Below are positions 18,057 to 26,134 of a stretch of DNA of 64,000 nt, in pieces. The notes under the pieces were generated by a model that saw only the letters and a list, made by a program, of their open reading frames with translations, ran no database searches and was not told the origin of the DNA. The translations under genes were made by a program, and so were the position numbers. This stretch comes from Acidimicrobiia bacterium (GTDB lineage: Bacteria > Acidobacteriota > Vicinamibacteria > Vicinamibacterales > SCN-69-37): NCBI GenBank assembly GCA_016871335.1, contig VFZF01000004.1, positions 62,001 to 126,000 of the forward strand. Direction: 5' to 3'. How positions within the stretch are numbered: the stretch's first letter is position 1; each line of letters starts with the position of its first letter.

Positions 18057-18846
18057 CGGGCTTCCGATCGAGGCCCATCGTGATCGTCAGATCCGATGGG
18101 CCCGCATTCGCCAGTCCTGTGGCCCAGGTGCGATACGCGGGGAGAAAACGTCGCACGTAGTCCTCGATGGCCTCACGGCTGAGTCCGGGTTTGCCGGAGG
18201 CCTTCATCCGCTCCTCCGCTTCGACGCGCCACTCCAGCACAAACTCAGGCTCCGCCGCGCGCAGCACAATCCACCGATCGACGAGCGCGTACCACGCGGC
18301 ATACTGCGCCAGCGCGTGATTCGCCGGCGCCATCCGCGGATCGGGCAGCGCTGACTCCGCCACCGGCGTGAAGCCGAGCATCCAGCCTTCGACCACGATC
18401 ACGTCGAGCGGGCCCTCAACCACGCGCCACTCCGACTCGGGCGCGCGATCGCCACGCCCGCCGTGTGCGGATTTGTCGTAGACGGGGACCCGCACGGACG
18501 CACCCGCCGTGAGGCCCTTCAGCGCTCGCAGGACGTGTGTGCCCAACGCCAGGTCGTGTGTGCCGGGATAACCACGATGTTCCAGATACGGGTTGCCCGG
18601 ATGGGCGGCCGCCAGCGCCAGTTGCCCCGCCCGCGTCAGATAAAAGTCATCAATCGACACGCCCGCGCCGCGCAGCCCACGCTCCGACAGCCGCCGCAAC
18701 AGATGCGTCACCAGGGTCGTCTTCCCTGCGCCCTGCGGGGCCTGCAGCCCGACCACGAGCGGCCGTGTACGCGCAGCGGCGACCTGCGCAAAGACGAAGT
18801 CATGGACGGGTTGGTGCAGCGGAGCGAACTGCGGGTCGAGACTCAT
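18034..18846 (-). CDS. P-loop kinase of the D-glycerate 3-kinase/uridine-kinase-like family
   Basis: 270 residues. Walker A GLQAPQGAGKTT at about residues 33-44, SIDDFYLT (the family's Asp-bearing motif) near 68, and a nucleoside-kinase-like EGWMLGF segment. Together with the length this matches the GLYK/YggC type, which phosphorylates D-glycerate, although close relatives act on other small molecules. The start is ATG 18846; another ATG at 18885 is possible. Convergent 23-bp overlap with the creatininase gene. Confidence 0.8.
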   Translation of the reverse strand: MSLDPQFAPLHQPVHDFVFAQVAAARTRPLVVGLQAPQGAGKTTLVTHLLRRLSERGLRGAGVSIDDFYLTRAGQLALAAAHPGNPYLEHRGYPGTHDLALGTHVLRALKGLTAGASVRVPVYDKSAHGGRGDRAPESEWRVVEGPLDVIVVEGWMLGFTPVAESALPDPRMAPANHALAQYAAWYALVDRWIVLRAAEPEFVLEWRVEAEERMKASGKPGLSREAIEDYVRRFLPAYRTWATGLANAGPSDLTITMGLDRKPVNAPSPS

Positions 18847-18875
18847 ACCCGCGCGCGGTCGACGAGGATCGTGCG

Positions 18876-18956
18876 TTATGCGCATGGGCTGGCCACCGCC
18901 GCACCCTTCAGAAACTGTCGTCGTTGCACACGCACTCCCTTCACAGGTCCCATCAT
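18876..18956 (-). pseudogene. Tat signal peptide fragment coupled to ctaA
   Basis: A 26-codon frame (start ATG 18956, overlapping the ctaA stop as ATGA) contains RRQFLKGAAVASPCA, a canonical twin-arginine motif followed by the start of a hydrophobic core, then TAA. It looks like the first codons of a Tat-exported protein whose body has been deleted; the kinase gene begins 30 bp later. It could equally be an expressed leader, but no other signal supports that. Confidence 0.4.
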
Positions 18957-19879
18957 TGCGACCGCGACCCCGAGACGCAGTCGCACGCACACCGCGCATT
19001 CCACCACGCCCAGACGAGGGGAATCCAGAGCAGATTCGAAACAAGCAGATGCGCCATCTGAAGGAACAGCGGCGCCAGCAGCAACAGATTCACCGCGCCG
19101 AGTGCCGACTGCACCAGCACCGCCACAATCACGTAGCGGCGAGGACCCGCCTGCCTGGCCCCGCGGAACACCGGTGAGAGCCATGCCAGCCACAACACGC
19201 CGGTCGCCAGAATGATCGCCGCAATCGGATGCCAGATGCGCAACCGAATCAGGAAGTGTGAGGTCGGATCAAAATCCGCCGCGATGCCTTCCGCCAGTGA
19301 AGCGTGGGGAAACAACGTGTCCCCCAACGCCACCACCGCACCGGTCGACGCGACGATCAGCATGCCCAGGAGACAGAGCGTCAACCCCAGAACGGATGGG
19401 CGGGTGGGCGGGTGGGCGGCTGGGCGGTGTGCAAACCAGAGGGTCGTTGTGATCGCGCCGACGAGCAGCAACGTGTTGACGAGATGGCCGCCGACGTAGG
19501 CGGCCCGCAGGGCGGATGCATTGTCGGCGACCAGTTCCAGCAGCACGATGCCGGCCCCGATGGCGGCTTCGATGAGCATGAAGATCAGCGAAATCCACGC
19601 CCAACGACGCACGTCGCTGCCGGCAGGATACGCCCGGCGCGCCAGCACGACCATCCAGACCGCCATCAGCATCACCATGCCGCTGGTGATCCGGTGCACA
19701 AACTCGATCGTGGTCGCAAGGGTCGGCTCCAGCGGGACGACCGCGCCGTTGCAGAGTGGCCAGTGACTGCCGCAGCCGGCGCCTGACCCCGTGGCGCGCA
19801 CAACCGCGCCCCAGACAATGACGAGCAGGGTCACCCCGAGCGTGGCCGAGGCAAAACGGAGAAAACGTGTGGTGGTCAT
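18953..19879 (-). CDS. ctaA: Heme A synthase (CtaA/Cox15)
   Basis: 308 residues, eight predicted helices in two four-helix halves. The haem ligand histidines are visible: the first half has FVHR near residue 60, the second half has IWHP and MAHL; a Cys pair (GCGSHWPLC) follows the first helix. It converts haem O to haem A for cytochrome c oxidase in the inner membrane. The loop between the halves (about residues 150-162, HRPAAHPPTRPS) is encoded by a GGGCGGGT tandem repeat. No oxidase structural genes are nearby. It is translationally coupled to a tiny PAS-like frame upstream (ATGA). Confidence 0.92.
   Translation of the reverse strand: MTTTRFLRFASATLGVTLLVIVWGAVVRATGSGAGCGSHWPLCNGAVVPLEPTLATTIEFVHRITSGMVMLMAVWMVVLARRAYPAGSDVRRWAWISLIFMLIEAAIGAGIVLLELVADNASALRAAYVGGHLVNTLLLVGAITTTLWFAHRPAAHPPTRPSVLGLTLCLLGMLIVASTGAVVALGDTLFPHASLAEGIAADFDPTSHFLIRLRIWHPIAAIILATGVLWLAWLSPVFRGARQAGPRRYVIVAVLVQSALGAVNLLLLAPLFLQMAHLLVSNLLWIPLVWAWWNARCACDCVSGSRSQ
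19396..19430. repeat. GGGCGGGT tandem repeat inside ctaA
   Basis: Four units of GGGCGGGT/GGGCGGCT, read on the minus strand as a Pro/His-rich loop of heme A synthase. The same unit lies between genes at 12410-12436 and 29958-29992 and inside pabB at 31418-31450. Confidence 0.8.
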
Positions 19880-20016
19880 GATCGGAGGACATCCCGCAGT
19901 GTGCGCAGGATCGTGTCAGCCTCGTTCGCGGCGAGACAACGCGACGTCGCCGAGTCGTACACCCACAACGCCTGAGCGTGGTGCTCGAACAACGCGCGGT
20001 AGCAAGTCGCTGACAC
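19876..20016 (-). pseudogene. PAS-domain N-terminal fragment (46 codons)
   Basis: From GTG 20016 the frame reads YRALFEHHAQALWVYDSATS then RCLAANEADTILRTL and stops with TGA overlapping the ctaA start (ATGA). YRALFE..P..xWVYD and the following LAxNxA pattern are typical of the first strand and helix of a PAS domain, but the rest of the domain is absent. It is either the stub of a deleted sensor or a very small protein coupled to ctaA. Its start codon sits one base from the divergent ATG of the MutS-like gene. Confidence 0.45.
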
Positions 20017-20017
20017 C

Positions 20018-21820
20018 ATGGCGCAGTTCGAAGTGTACACTCCAGAAACACCCATGGACTACCTCACCCACCGCACCGCGCGCCTCTCGACCGTGGCGCA
20101 GTGGGAGCAGTGGCACGCCCGGCTGGGGTTTGCCCGCCTGACACTGGCGGCGGCCATCGCCGGAACGTTCGCGATTGGCGGCTGGGACGCGCGGCCGTGG
20201 GCCGCACTGCTCGGGGTCCTGTTTATCGGCCTGCTCATCGTGCACAACCGGATCCTCGACGCGCGGGACCGCGCCCAGCGCGCGGTGGACTTCTACGACC
20301 GCGGGATTCGCCGCCTCAGACACGAATGGCCCGGGCACGGGGACGACGGCCGGCGCTTTGCGCCAGGGTCCGAACAACACTTGTACGCGGAGGATCTCGA
20401 TATCTTCGGGAGTGGCAGTGCGTTCGAATTGATCGGTACCTGCCGCACGGAAGTTGGGCAGGCGACGCTGGCGGCGTGGCTGCTGGAGCCGGCATCACCT
20501 GAGGATGTGCGGGCGCGGCAGGAAGCCGTCCGGGAACTGGTGCCGCAACTCGACCTGCGCGAACGGCTCAACGTCGAAGGCGCAGTCATCGGCGCGCGGC
20601 TCCATCCAGATCGGCTGCGCGAGTGGGCCACAGCAGCGCCGATGATCGCATCAGGCCTGTTGCGAACCGTCGCCGCTCTCCTGCCACTGCTCCTCGCAGG
20701 CGCGGTGGCATGGAAGAGTGAAGGCGGGCCGCGTGGCCTGATCGAACTGGCGTTGATCGTCCAGGTGCTCGTGGCCCTGCTGCTGCGGCCACGTGTCCTC
20801 CAGGTCATTCATGCCGTGGACTCCCCGTCCCGCGACCTCGACCTGCTCGAACGCACCGCCCGTATCATCGAAACGTCGACGTTTACGTCGCCGAAACTGG
20901 TGGCCCTGCAGTCGTCGCTCCGGCTCGGTGCCTCGACGGCAATCCGGCAGTTGTCGCAGCTGGTCGCGTTGCTCTCGTCGAGACGCAACGTCATCTTCGC
21001 GCCCATCTCGGGCCTCCTGATGTGGGCCACCAATCTCGCGTTTGTGGTGGAGGCCTGGCGCGGGCGCCACGGACACGCCGTGCCGAAGTGGCTCGACGCC
21101 ATCGGCGAGTTCGAAGCGCTCGCGGCCCTGGCCGGATTCGCCGCCGAACATCCGGACTACGTGTTCCCCGCAGTGGCCGACTCGCCATCACCACACTTCG
21201 ACGCCACGGCACTCGCGCATCCGCTGCTGCCGGCGTCCGCGGTGGCCAATGACGTGGCCTTCGGCGGCGCTGCCCCCGCACTGCTCCTCGTGAGCGGATC
21301 AAACATGTCCGGCAAGAGCACGTTCCTGCGCGCGATCGGCCTGACGACGGTGCTGGCACAGATGGGCGCTCCAGTGCGCGCGCGCGGCTGCACGCTGTCG
21401 CCGCTGGCCATCGGCGCCTCCATTCGTGTCCTGGATTCGTTGCAGGAGGGTCACTCGCGGTTCTACGCTGAAATCCTCCGCCTCAAACACATCGTCGACC
21501 TCGCGCGCGAGTCGGGAGGGCGGATGGTGTTCCTGCTCGATGAAATGCTCAGCGGCACGAACTCGCACGATCGGCGGCAGGGGGCTGAAGGCATCCTGCG
21601 CGGCCTCACGGAGATCGGCGCGATCGGTCTGGCCACCACACATGACCTCGCGCTGGGCGACATCGTGCAGACCATGGGGGCGGGCGCGGCCCAGATGCAT
21701 TTCTCGGATGTGTTTGATGCCGGCACCCTGCAGTTTGACTATCAGCTGCGACCGGGGCCCGTGCGCAGCAGCAACGCCCTCGCGCTGATGCGATCGATCG
21801 GGCTGGACGTCGACCGGTGA
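20018..21820 (+). CDS. MutS-family ATPase with membrane segments (MutS-like, not canonical MutS)
   Basis: 600 residues. Two pairs of hydrophobic helices occur (about residues 42-80 and 210-245), then a coiled region and a C-terminal MutS ATPase domain with Walker A GSNMSGKST (about 428), Walker B VFLLDEMLSGTNSHDR (about 505), and the switch THD. The mismatch-recognition domains I-II are missing, so this is the membrane-linked MutS-like class seen in many Acidobacteria and Bacteroidetes, function unknown. The start at 20018 leaves one base to the divergent PAS fragment; ATG 20054 is an alternative. A GTGA overlap couples it to the CPBP gene. Confidence 0.85.
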   Translation: MAQFEVYTPETPMDYLTHRTARLSTVAQWEQWHARLGFARLTLAAAIAGTFAIGGWDARPWAALLGVLFIGLLIVHNRILDARDRAQRAVDFYDRGIRRLRHEWPGHGDDGRRFAPGSEQHLYAEDLDIFGSGSAFELIGTCRTEVGQATLAAWLLEPASPEDVRARQEAVRELVPQLDLRERLNVEGAVIGARLHPDRLREWATAAPMIASGLLRTVAALLPLLLAGAVAWKSEGGPRGLIELALIVQVLVALLLRPRVLQVIHAVDSPSRDLDLLERTARIIETSTFTSPKLVALQSSLRLGASTAIRQLSQLVALLSSRRNVIFAPISGLLMWATNLAFVVEAWRGRHGHAVPKWLDAIGEFEALAALAGFAAEHPDYVFPAVADSPSPHFDATALAHPLLPASAVANDVAFGGAAPALLLVSGSNMSGKSTFLRAIGLTTVLAQMGAPVRARGCTLSPLAIGASIRVLDSLQEGHSRFYAEILRLKHIVDLARESGGRMVFLLDEMLSGTNSHDRRQGAEGILRGLTEIGAIGLATTHDLALGDIVQTMGAGAAQMHFSDVFDAGTLQFDYQLRPGPVRSSNALALMRSIGLDVDR

Positions 21821-22611
21821 TCCTGCCAATCCTCTTCGTGTATGCGGCGACCCGCGCCTTCTGGTGGGCGACCAGTGAACCGTGGTTCTGGAACACGCTG
21901 CTCTGGATGGACACCCTCAAGCTGGTGATGTGGGTGCCGGCGTCGATCCTGATGGTGAAGATGCTCCGGCGCGGGTCATGGCAGGACACCGTGGCCGAAT
22001 TGGGACTCACCACGCCGGCGTGGCACGGTACACGCCTCGCCATTGCGGCCACGTTGCCCATGGCCGCGATGATTCTCAGCTCCTACCGGGTCCGGTTTGA
22101 TCCCGAGTCGCTGCTGGGCACCGCCCTCCTCGGACCGTTCGCGGAAGAAGTGCTGTACCGCGGATTCCTGTTCCAGCAACTGTGGCATCGCGCGCGGTGG
22201 CCCGTGTGGGCCGCCGCCCTCGGCAGCGCCCTCGTGTTCGCGCTGGCGCATCATCCGAACCTCGACGAAACGCTCGTGCTGGGGTTGCTCCGCAACGAAC
22301 TCGGCGCCCAGCTGGCCGTCATTGGTCCTCCGACGCTGGTCACCATCGCCGGGGGCTGCCTGTTCGCCTGGGTCACCTGGCGGTGGCGCAGCCTGTGGCC
22401 GGCCATCGCGCTGCACGGCGCGATCAATTTCTGGTGGGATCTCGCGCCGAACAGTCCGGGCTCACTCGTGGCCGGAGCCACCCAGGGCATCGCGCTCGCG
22501 CTGGTAGTGTTGCTGACCTGGCGTCTGACCTCTGCGCGCAGTGTCAGCCCTGCGGGTCAAACTTCGGATCCCGATGACTCCAGTCCTCGGGTGTCGCCAC
22601 CTTCTCGTTGA
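21817..22611 (+). CDS. CPBP-family intramembrane metalloprotease
   Basis: 264 residues, about six helices. The three CAAX/ABI motifs are present: EEVLYRGFLF (about 109), FALAHH (about 141) and HGAINFWWD (about 203). Such proteases process prenylated or signal-peptide substrates or act in bacteriocin immunity. The start GTG overlaps the MutS-like stop by 4 bases. The hydrophilic C-terminal tail (after LTSARSV) runs 68 bp antisense into the GNAT gene, an unusually long tail-to-tail overlap; perhaps the original stop was lost. Confidence 0.85.
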   Translation: MILPILFVYAATRAFWWATSEPWFWNTLLWMDTLKLVMWVPASILMVKMLRRGSWQDTVAELGLTTPAWHGTRLAIAATLPMAAMILSSYRVRFDPESLLGTALLGPFAEEVLYRGFLFQQLWHRARWPVWAAALGSALVFALAHHPNLDETLVLGLLRNELGAQLAVIGPPTLVTIAGGCLFAWVTWRWRSLWPAIALHGAINFWWDLAPNSPGSLVAGATQGIALALVVLLTWRLTSARSVSPAGQTSDPDDSSPRVSPPSR

Positions 22612-23230
22612 TCCACTCGATCACGGCGGCCCAGCCGAGGCTTTCGGGATCGTGGCGCAGGTACCCTTCCACCACCGCAAGAATATGGAATCCCTGTGAA
22701 ATCTGGAACGACACCGTCGGATCGTTGAGGGTGCCCTTCGCCACCTGAATCGCGTACTGCTCGGCCGACATGTCTTTCGCGTGGGTGTGATACCCACGCA
22801 GCCGCGCACCGGCGCGAATACGCAACAGCCCCCGCTGCTCCACCAGCGCCCGGCGGGCGTTGTACAGGAGTTTGCCGACTCCCAGTCCCCGGCGTTTGGG
22901 GTGTGTCATCACCTCGGCGCCATACAACGTGCGCCCCTTCTCCGGGTCGTGGTTGGTGAACATCCCCGCATCCGTGAAACTCGTCCAGTTCTCTGTGAAC
23001 TTGTAGTCGTCCCACCACACGATGAGGCTGGCAGCCATCCCGATCACCACCTGTGTGTCGTCGTCGACCACCACGAACTGGCCTTCGGGAAAGATGTCGA
23101 GATGGGATTGCAGCTGGGCCTTCGACCAGGGCGGCGAGCCCGGATACACGAGTTGCGTCAGGGCCTGAATCCCATCGAAGTGTTCAGGGCGGGTGTTGAC
23201 GACGTGGTACGGACCTTTGAGTGGGCTCAC
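22544..23230 (-). CDS. GNAT-family N-acetyltransferase
   Basis: 228 residues. It has a GNAT core with the acetyl-CoA loop HPKRRGLGVGKLLY (about 113-126) and the strand-helix pattern around it. The sequence (QLVYPGSPPWSKAQLQSHL, then FPEGQF) resembles the acetyltransferase half of bifunctional GNAT/carbon-nitrogen hydrolase proteins; here the hydrolase half is absent and the protein stands alone. GTG 23230 is used because it begins the conserved part. Substrate unknown. The 3' end overlaps the CPBP gene by 68 bp. Confidence 0.8.
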   Translation of the reverse strand: MSPLKGPYHVVNTRPEHFDGIQALTQLVYPGSPPWSKAQLQSHLDIFPEGQFVVVDDDTQVVIGMAASLIVWWDDYKFTENWTSFTDAGMFTNHDPEKGRTLYGAEVMTHPKRRGLGVGKLLYNARRALVEQRGLLRIRAGARLRGYHTHAKDMSAEQYAIQVAKGTLNDPTVSFQISQGFHILAVVEGYLRHDPESLGWAAVIEWINEKVATPEDWSHRDPKFDPQG

Positions 23231-23234
23231 AAAT

Positions 23235-23345
23235 TCACCATTTCCAGATTGGCGGCCGGCCCTCGAGGAGCACGTAGTCTGTGGCTGTCCACACCAGCGA
23301 CTCGACCTGATCGGCAAACTGCTCAAAACGCTCGACGGGGCGGAT
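23235..23345 (-). other. Possible small ORF upstream of the GNAT gene, with an in-frame stop near its start
   Basis: A frame ending TGA at 23237-23235 encodes RPVERFEQFADQVESLVWTA, then TDYVLLEGRPPIWKW, with codon use like real genes. It has no normal start codon of its own, but ten codons further upstream an ATG opens the same frame (MSRIRIAALW), separated by a TAA. If that TAA is a lesion or error, this is an intact gene of about 49 codons, five bases upstream of GNAT. The rest of the 220-bp gap to the desaturase shows nothing else I can name. Confidence 0.3.
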
Positions 23346-23452
23346 GTATTACCACAGCGCGGCGATGCGGATTCGGGACATACGGCGGGGTATCCGAATT
23401 GCTTACAGAAGTCTTACATTCGTCCCGCGCTGGGGCTGGTATCGTCACCAGC

Positions 23453-24361
23453 ATGACAGTCAAGACGGTTTCGGTGAATCAGCGGGTCGGGTTGCGTTCG
23501 GGCGGCACGGGCACGATGGCCGGCGCCAAGAAGAACCGGTACAGCAAGGTCTCCTGGACCACCGCATTTTTCATGACCCTCTTCCACATCGGCGCGGTGT
23601 GGGCACTGTTCGACTTCACCTGGTCGGGCGTGGTCGTGCTGCTGGTCACCTACTACATCTCCCTCGCGTGGGGCATCGGCATGTCCTATCACCGGCTGCT
23701 GACGCACCGGTCATACAAGACGCCGAAGATCGTGGAGTACTTCCTCACGATTTGCGCAACGCTGGCGCTTGAAGGCGGCCCCCTCTTCTGGGTCGCGACG
23801 CACCGGCGTCATCACCAGCACTCGGACTCCGACCACGACCCCCACACGCCCCGCCACGGCGGCTTCTGGGCGCACATGGGCTGGATCATGTTCGGCGACG
23901 CGCAGCACAACAACGTGACGATGCCGGCGAAGTATGCGCCGGATCTGGCGAAGGACAAGTTCCACGTGTGGTTGAGCTCCTATCACTGGGTGCCGCTGAC
24001 CGTGCTGGGCTTCGCGCTGTGGGCCATGGGTGGCTGGAACTGGGTGCTGTGGGGCGTGTTCCTGCGGACGACGCTTGGCCTGCACTCGACGTGGCTGGTC
24101 AACTCCGCGACGCACCTCTGGGGCGGCCGTCGCTTCCAGACGCGTGACGACTCCCGCAACAACTGGTGGGTCGCCCTGCTGACGTTCGGTGAAGGCTGGC
24201 ACAACAACCATCACGCGCACCCGACCTCGGCCGCCCACGGGCTGGCGTGGTACGAAATCGACCTCACCTACCTGCATATCCGCGCCCTGCAGCTGCTGGG
24301 CCTGGCCACCGACGTGAAGCGCGTCCGTGTGGACGAGGAAATGCAGGAAGAAGCGGCGTAG
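23453..24361 (+). CDS. Membrane fatty-acid (acyl-CoA delta-9 type) desaturase
   Basis: 302 residues. The three histidine boxes of the diiron membrane desaturases are clear: HRLLTH (about 83), HRRHHQH (about 120) and HNNHH (about 257). Four hydrophobic helices flank them in the standard order. It introduces a double bond into saturated acyl chains, adjusting membrane fluidity. ATG 23453 is chosen because upstream in-frame codons are antisense to the GNAT gene. The two-component pair follows 31 bp downstream and might regulate it (inference). Confidence 0.92.
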   Translation: MTVKTVSVNQRVGLRSGGTGTMAGAKKNRYSKVSWTTAFFMTLFHIGAVWALFDFTWSGVVVLLVTYYISLAWGIGMSYHRLLTHRSYKTPKIVEYFLTICATLALEGGPLFWVATHRRHHQHSDSDHDPHTPRHGGFWAHMGWIMFGDAQHNNVTMPAKYAPDLAKDKFHVWLSSYHWVPLTVLGFALWAMGGWNWVLWGVFLRTTLGLHSTWLVNSATHLWGGRRFQTRDDSRNNWWVALLTFGEGWHNNHHAHPTSAAHGLAWYEIDLTYLHIRALQLLGLATDVKRVRVDEEMQEEAA

Positions 24362-24392
24362 GTGCCCGCGCTGATTCGATAGAATCAGCCCG

Positions 24393-25313
24393 ATGTCCGT
24401 TGCACCAGGCCGGCAAGGCGCTATCGCGTTCTTCGTGACGTTCTGCGTCCTGCTGGTCGCACTGGCCGTTGCGCTCAACGTTCAGTGGGTCATGCAGAGC
24501 TGGCGGCAGGCCGTACCGCTGGTGCTGGGCATCCTGGTCTTCGCCGCGATCATCGCCGGCATCATCATCTACACCATCTTTCTCGTCCGCGAGATCCGGC
24601 AGAACGAACAAAAAGATGCGTTCATCAACGCCGTCACGCACGAACTGAAGACCCCGGTCACGTCCATCCGCCTGCATCTTGAGACCCTGAAGTCCCGTGA
24701 GAGCGCCATCCCCGAGGACACGCGGCGCCAGTTCTACACCGTGATGCTCGAAGACACTGATCGCCTCATGCAGACGATCGAACAGGTGCTGCGCGCCGGT
24801 CAGTTCGGCAAGACCCTGCTGCACAAGGAACGCGTGGACCTGGTGGCGCTGACCGATGAGTGCATCGCGTTGACGCGCACCCGTCGTCACCTGACGAAGC
24901 CGCAGCTGCGACGCGTGGCGTTTGCGGGGGATGACCGGCCTGCGGAGATTCTTGGCGACCCGTCGGCGTTGCGCGCGGCGATTGTGAACCTGCTCGACAA
25001 TGCCGTGAAATATTCGGGCGAGACGATTGAGGTGTCCGTGGAAGCCGGTGTGATCGGCGACTGGGGCGTGGTGCGTGTCACCGATCGGGGTGCGGGATTT
25101 ACGCCGGCCGAAGGGGCGCGGCTGTTCAAGCGGTTCTACCGGGTGCCTGGCGCCCTGACGCAGCGCATCAAGGGCACGGGCCTCGGTCTCTTCATCGTTC
25201 ACAACACCGCCACACAGCATGGCGGCCGGGCATCGGCATCAAGCCCGGGGCCGGGCAAGGGCGCAACGTTTGTGTTTGAAATCCCGGCCGCCCCTGCGCA
25301 GCCGGCGGCGTAA
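24393..25313 (+). CDS. Sensor histidine kinase
   Basis: 306 residues: two N-terminal transmembrane helices (about 12-32 and 41-62) with almost no periplasmic loop, then HisKA with the phospho-acceptor in HELKTPVTSIRLH (about 87), and HATPase_c with the N box NLLDNAVKYS, G1 DRGAGF and G2 GTGLGLFIVH. The minimal sensor region suggests it senses a membrane state. Given the desaturase upstream, a DesK-like thermosensing role is conceivable but speculative. The response regulator starts 4 bases after its stop. Confidence 0.92.
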   Translation: MSVAPGRQGAIAFFVTFCVLLVALAVALNVQWVMQSWRQAVPLVLGILVFAAIIAGIIIYTIFLVREIRQNEQKDAFINAVTHELKTPVTSIRLHLETLKSRESAIPEDTRRQFYTVMLEDTDRLMQTIEQVLRAGQFGKTLLHKERVDLVALTDECIALTRTRRHLTKPQLRRVAFAGDDRPAEILGDPSALRAAIVNLLDNAVKYSGETIEVSVEAGVIGDWGVVRVTDRGAGFTPAEGARLFKRFYRVPGALTQRIKGTGLGLFIVHNTATQHGGRASASSPGPGKGATFVFEIPAAPAQPAA

Positions 25314-25317
25314 TCCC

Positions 25318-26019
25318 ATGGCGTACATCCTGATTTGTGAAGACGAGCCACACATCGCGTCCGGTGTGAAGTTCAACCTTGAGGCTGAAGGACACCAGGT
25401 CACGGTGGCTGAGACCGGCGAGGACGCGCTGGCTCGCGTGGCGGCGGCTCCGGACGGCGTGGATCTGCTGATCCTGGATGTCATGCTGCCAGGATGTGAT
25501 GGTTTTCAGGTCGCGCAGACGTTGCGGTCTCGTGGCTGGTTGCATCCGATTCTGATGTTGACGGCCCGGGGGCGGGCGGAAGACGTCCTGCGGGGATTTG
25601 AAGCCGGCACAGACGACTACCTGCCAAAGCCCTTCGACCTCGCGATTCTTGTCGCGCGGGTGAACGCGTTGCTCCGGCGGCAGAAGTGGAAGGCCACGCC
25701 GCCTCCGCCTGATGCCTTCAGCTTTGCCGGCCGGACGGTCGACTTCGGCGCGCAGGAACTGCGCGTGGGCCACACGGTGCACCCGCTGACGCTGATGGAA
25801 GTGAACCTGCTGCGGTATCTCGTCCAGCGCGACGGCCAGACCGTGTCGCGGAAGCAGTTGCTCGCCGACGTGTGGAACGTGCACGAGGACACCGACACTC
25901 GCGCGATCGATCACTTCATGTCGCGTCTGCGCAAGTACCTCGGCGAATCAACGACACACCCGACACATCTCCTCACGGTCAGAGGAGTGGGATATCGGTT
26001 CGAGTCCGGGGCGCAATAG
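25318..26019 (+). CDS. OmpR/PhoB-family response regulator
   Basis: 233 residues. Receiver domain with the acidic pocket (CEDEP), the phospho-acceptor Asp in LILDVMLPGCDGF (about 52) and Lys in YLPKPFD (about 101), followed by a winged-helix DNA-binding domain ending in LLTVRGVGYRFE. It is the partner of the histidine kinase. ATG 25318 is the only start that preserves the first strand. A GGTCCAG repeat begins immediately after the TAG stop. Confidence 0.93.
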   Translation: MAYILICEDEPHIASGVKFNLEAEGHQVTVAETGEDALARVAAAPDGVDLLILDVMLPGCDGFQVAQTLRSRGWLHPILMLTARGRAEDVLRGFEAGTDDYLPKPFDLAILVARVNALLRRQKWKATPPPPDAFSFAGRTVDFGAQELRVGHTVHPLTLMEVNLLRYLVQRDGQTVSRKQLLADVWNVHEDTDTRAIDHFMSRLRKYLGESTTHPTHLLTVRGVGYRFESGAQ

Positions 26020-26134
26020 GTCCAGGGTCCAGGGTTCTGGAGGGCGCCGCCAGCGCGTCGTATCACCGGCTGTGGCCTCCGCGACCGATGCGTCCCGCGC
26101 GCACGGGACCGCAGAACACACTGGGGTCGGAATT
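26020..26134. other. Short intergenic region with GGTCCAG repeat
   Basis: Starts with GGTCCAGGGTCCAGGG directly after the response-regulator stop, then about 95 bases without recognisable signal up to the convergent PQQ-propeller gene stop. Confidence 0.6.
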
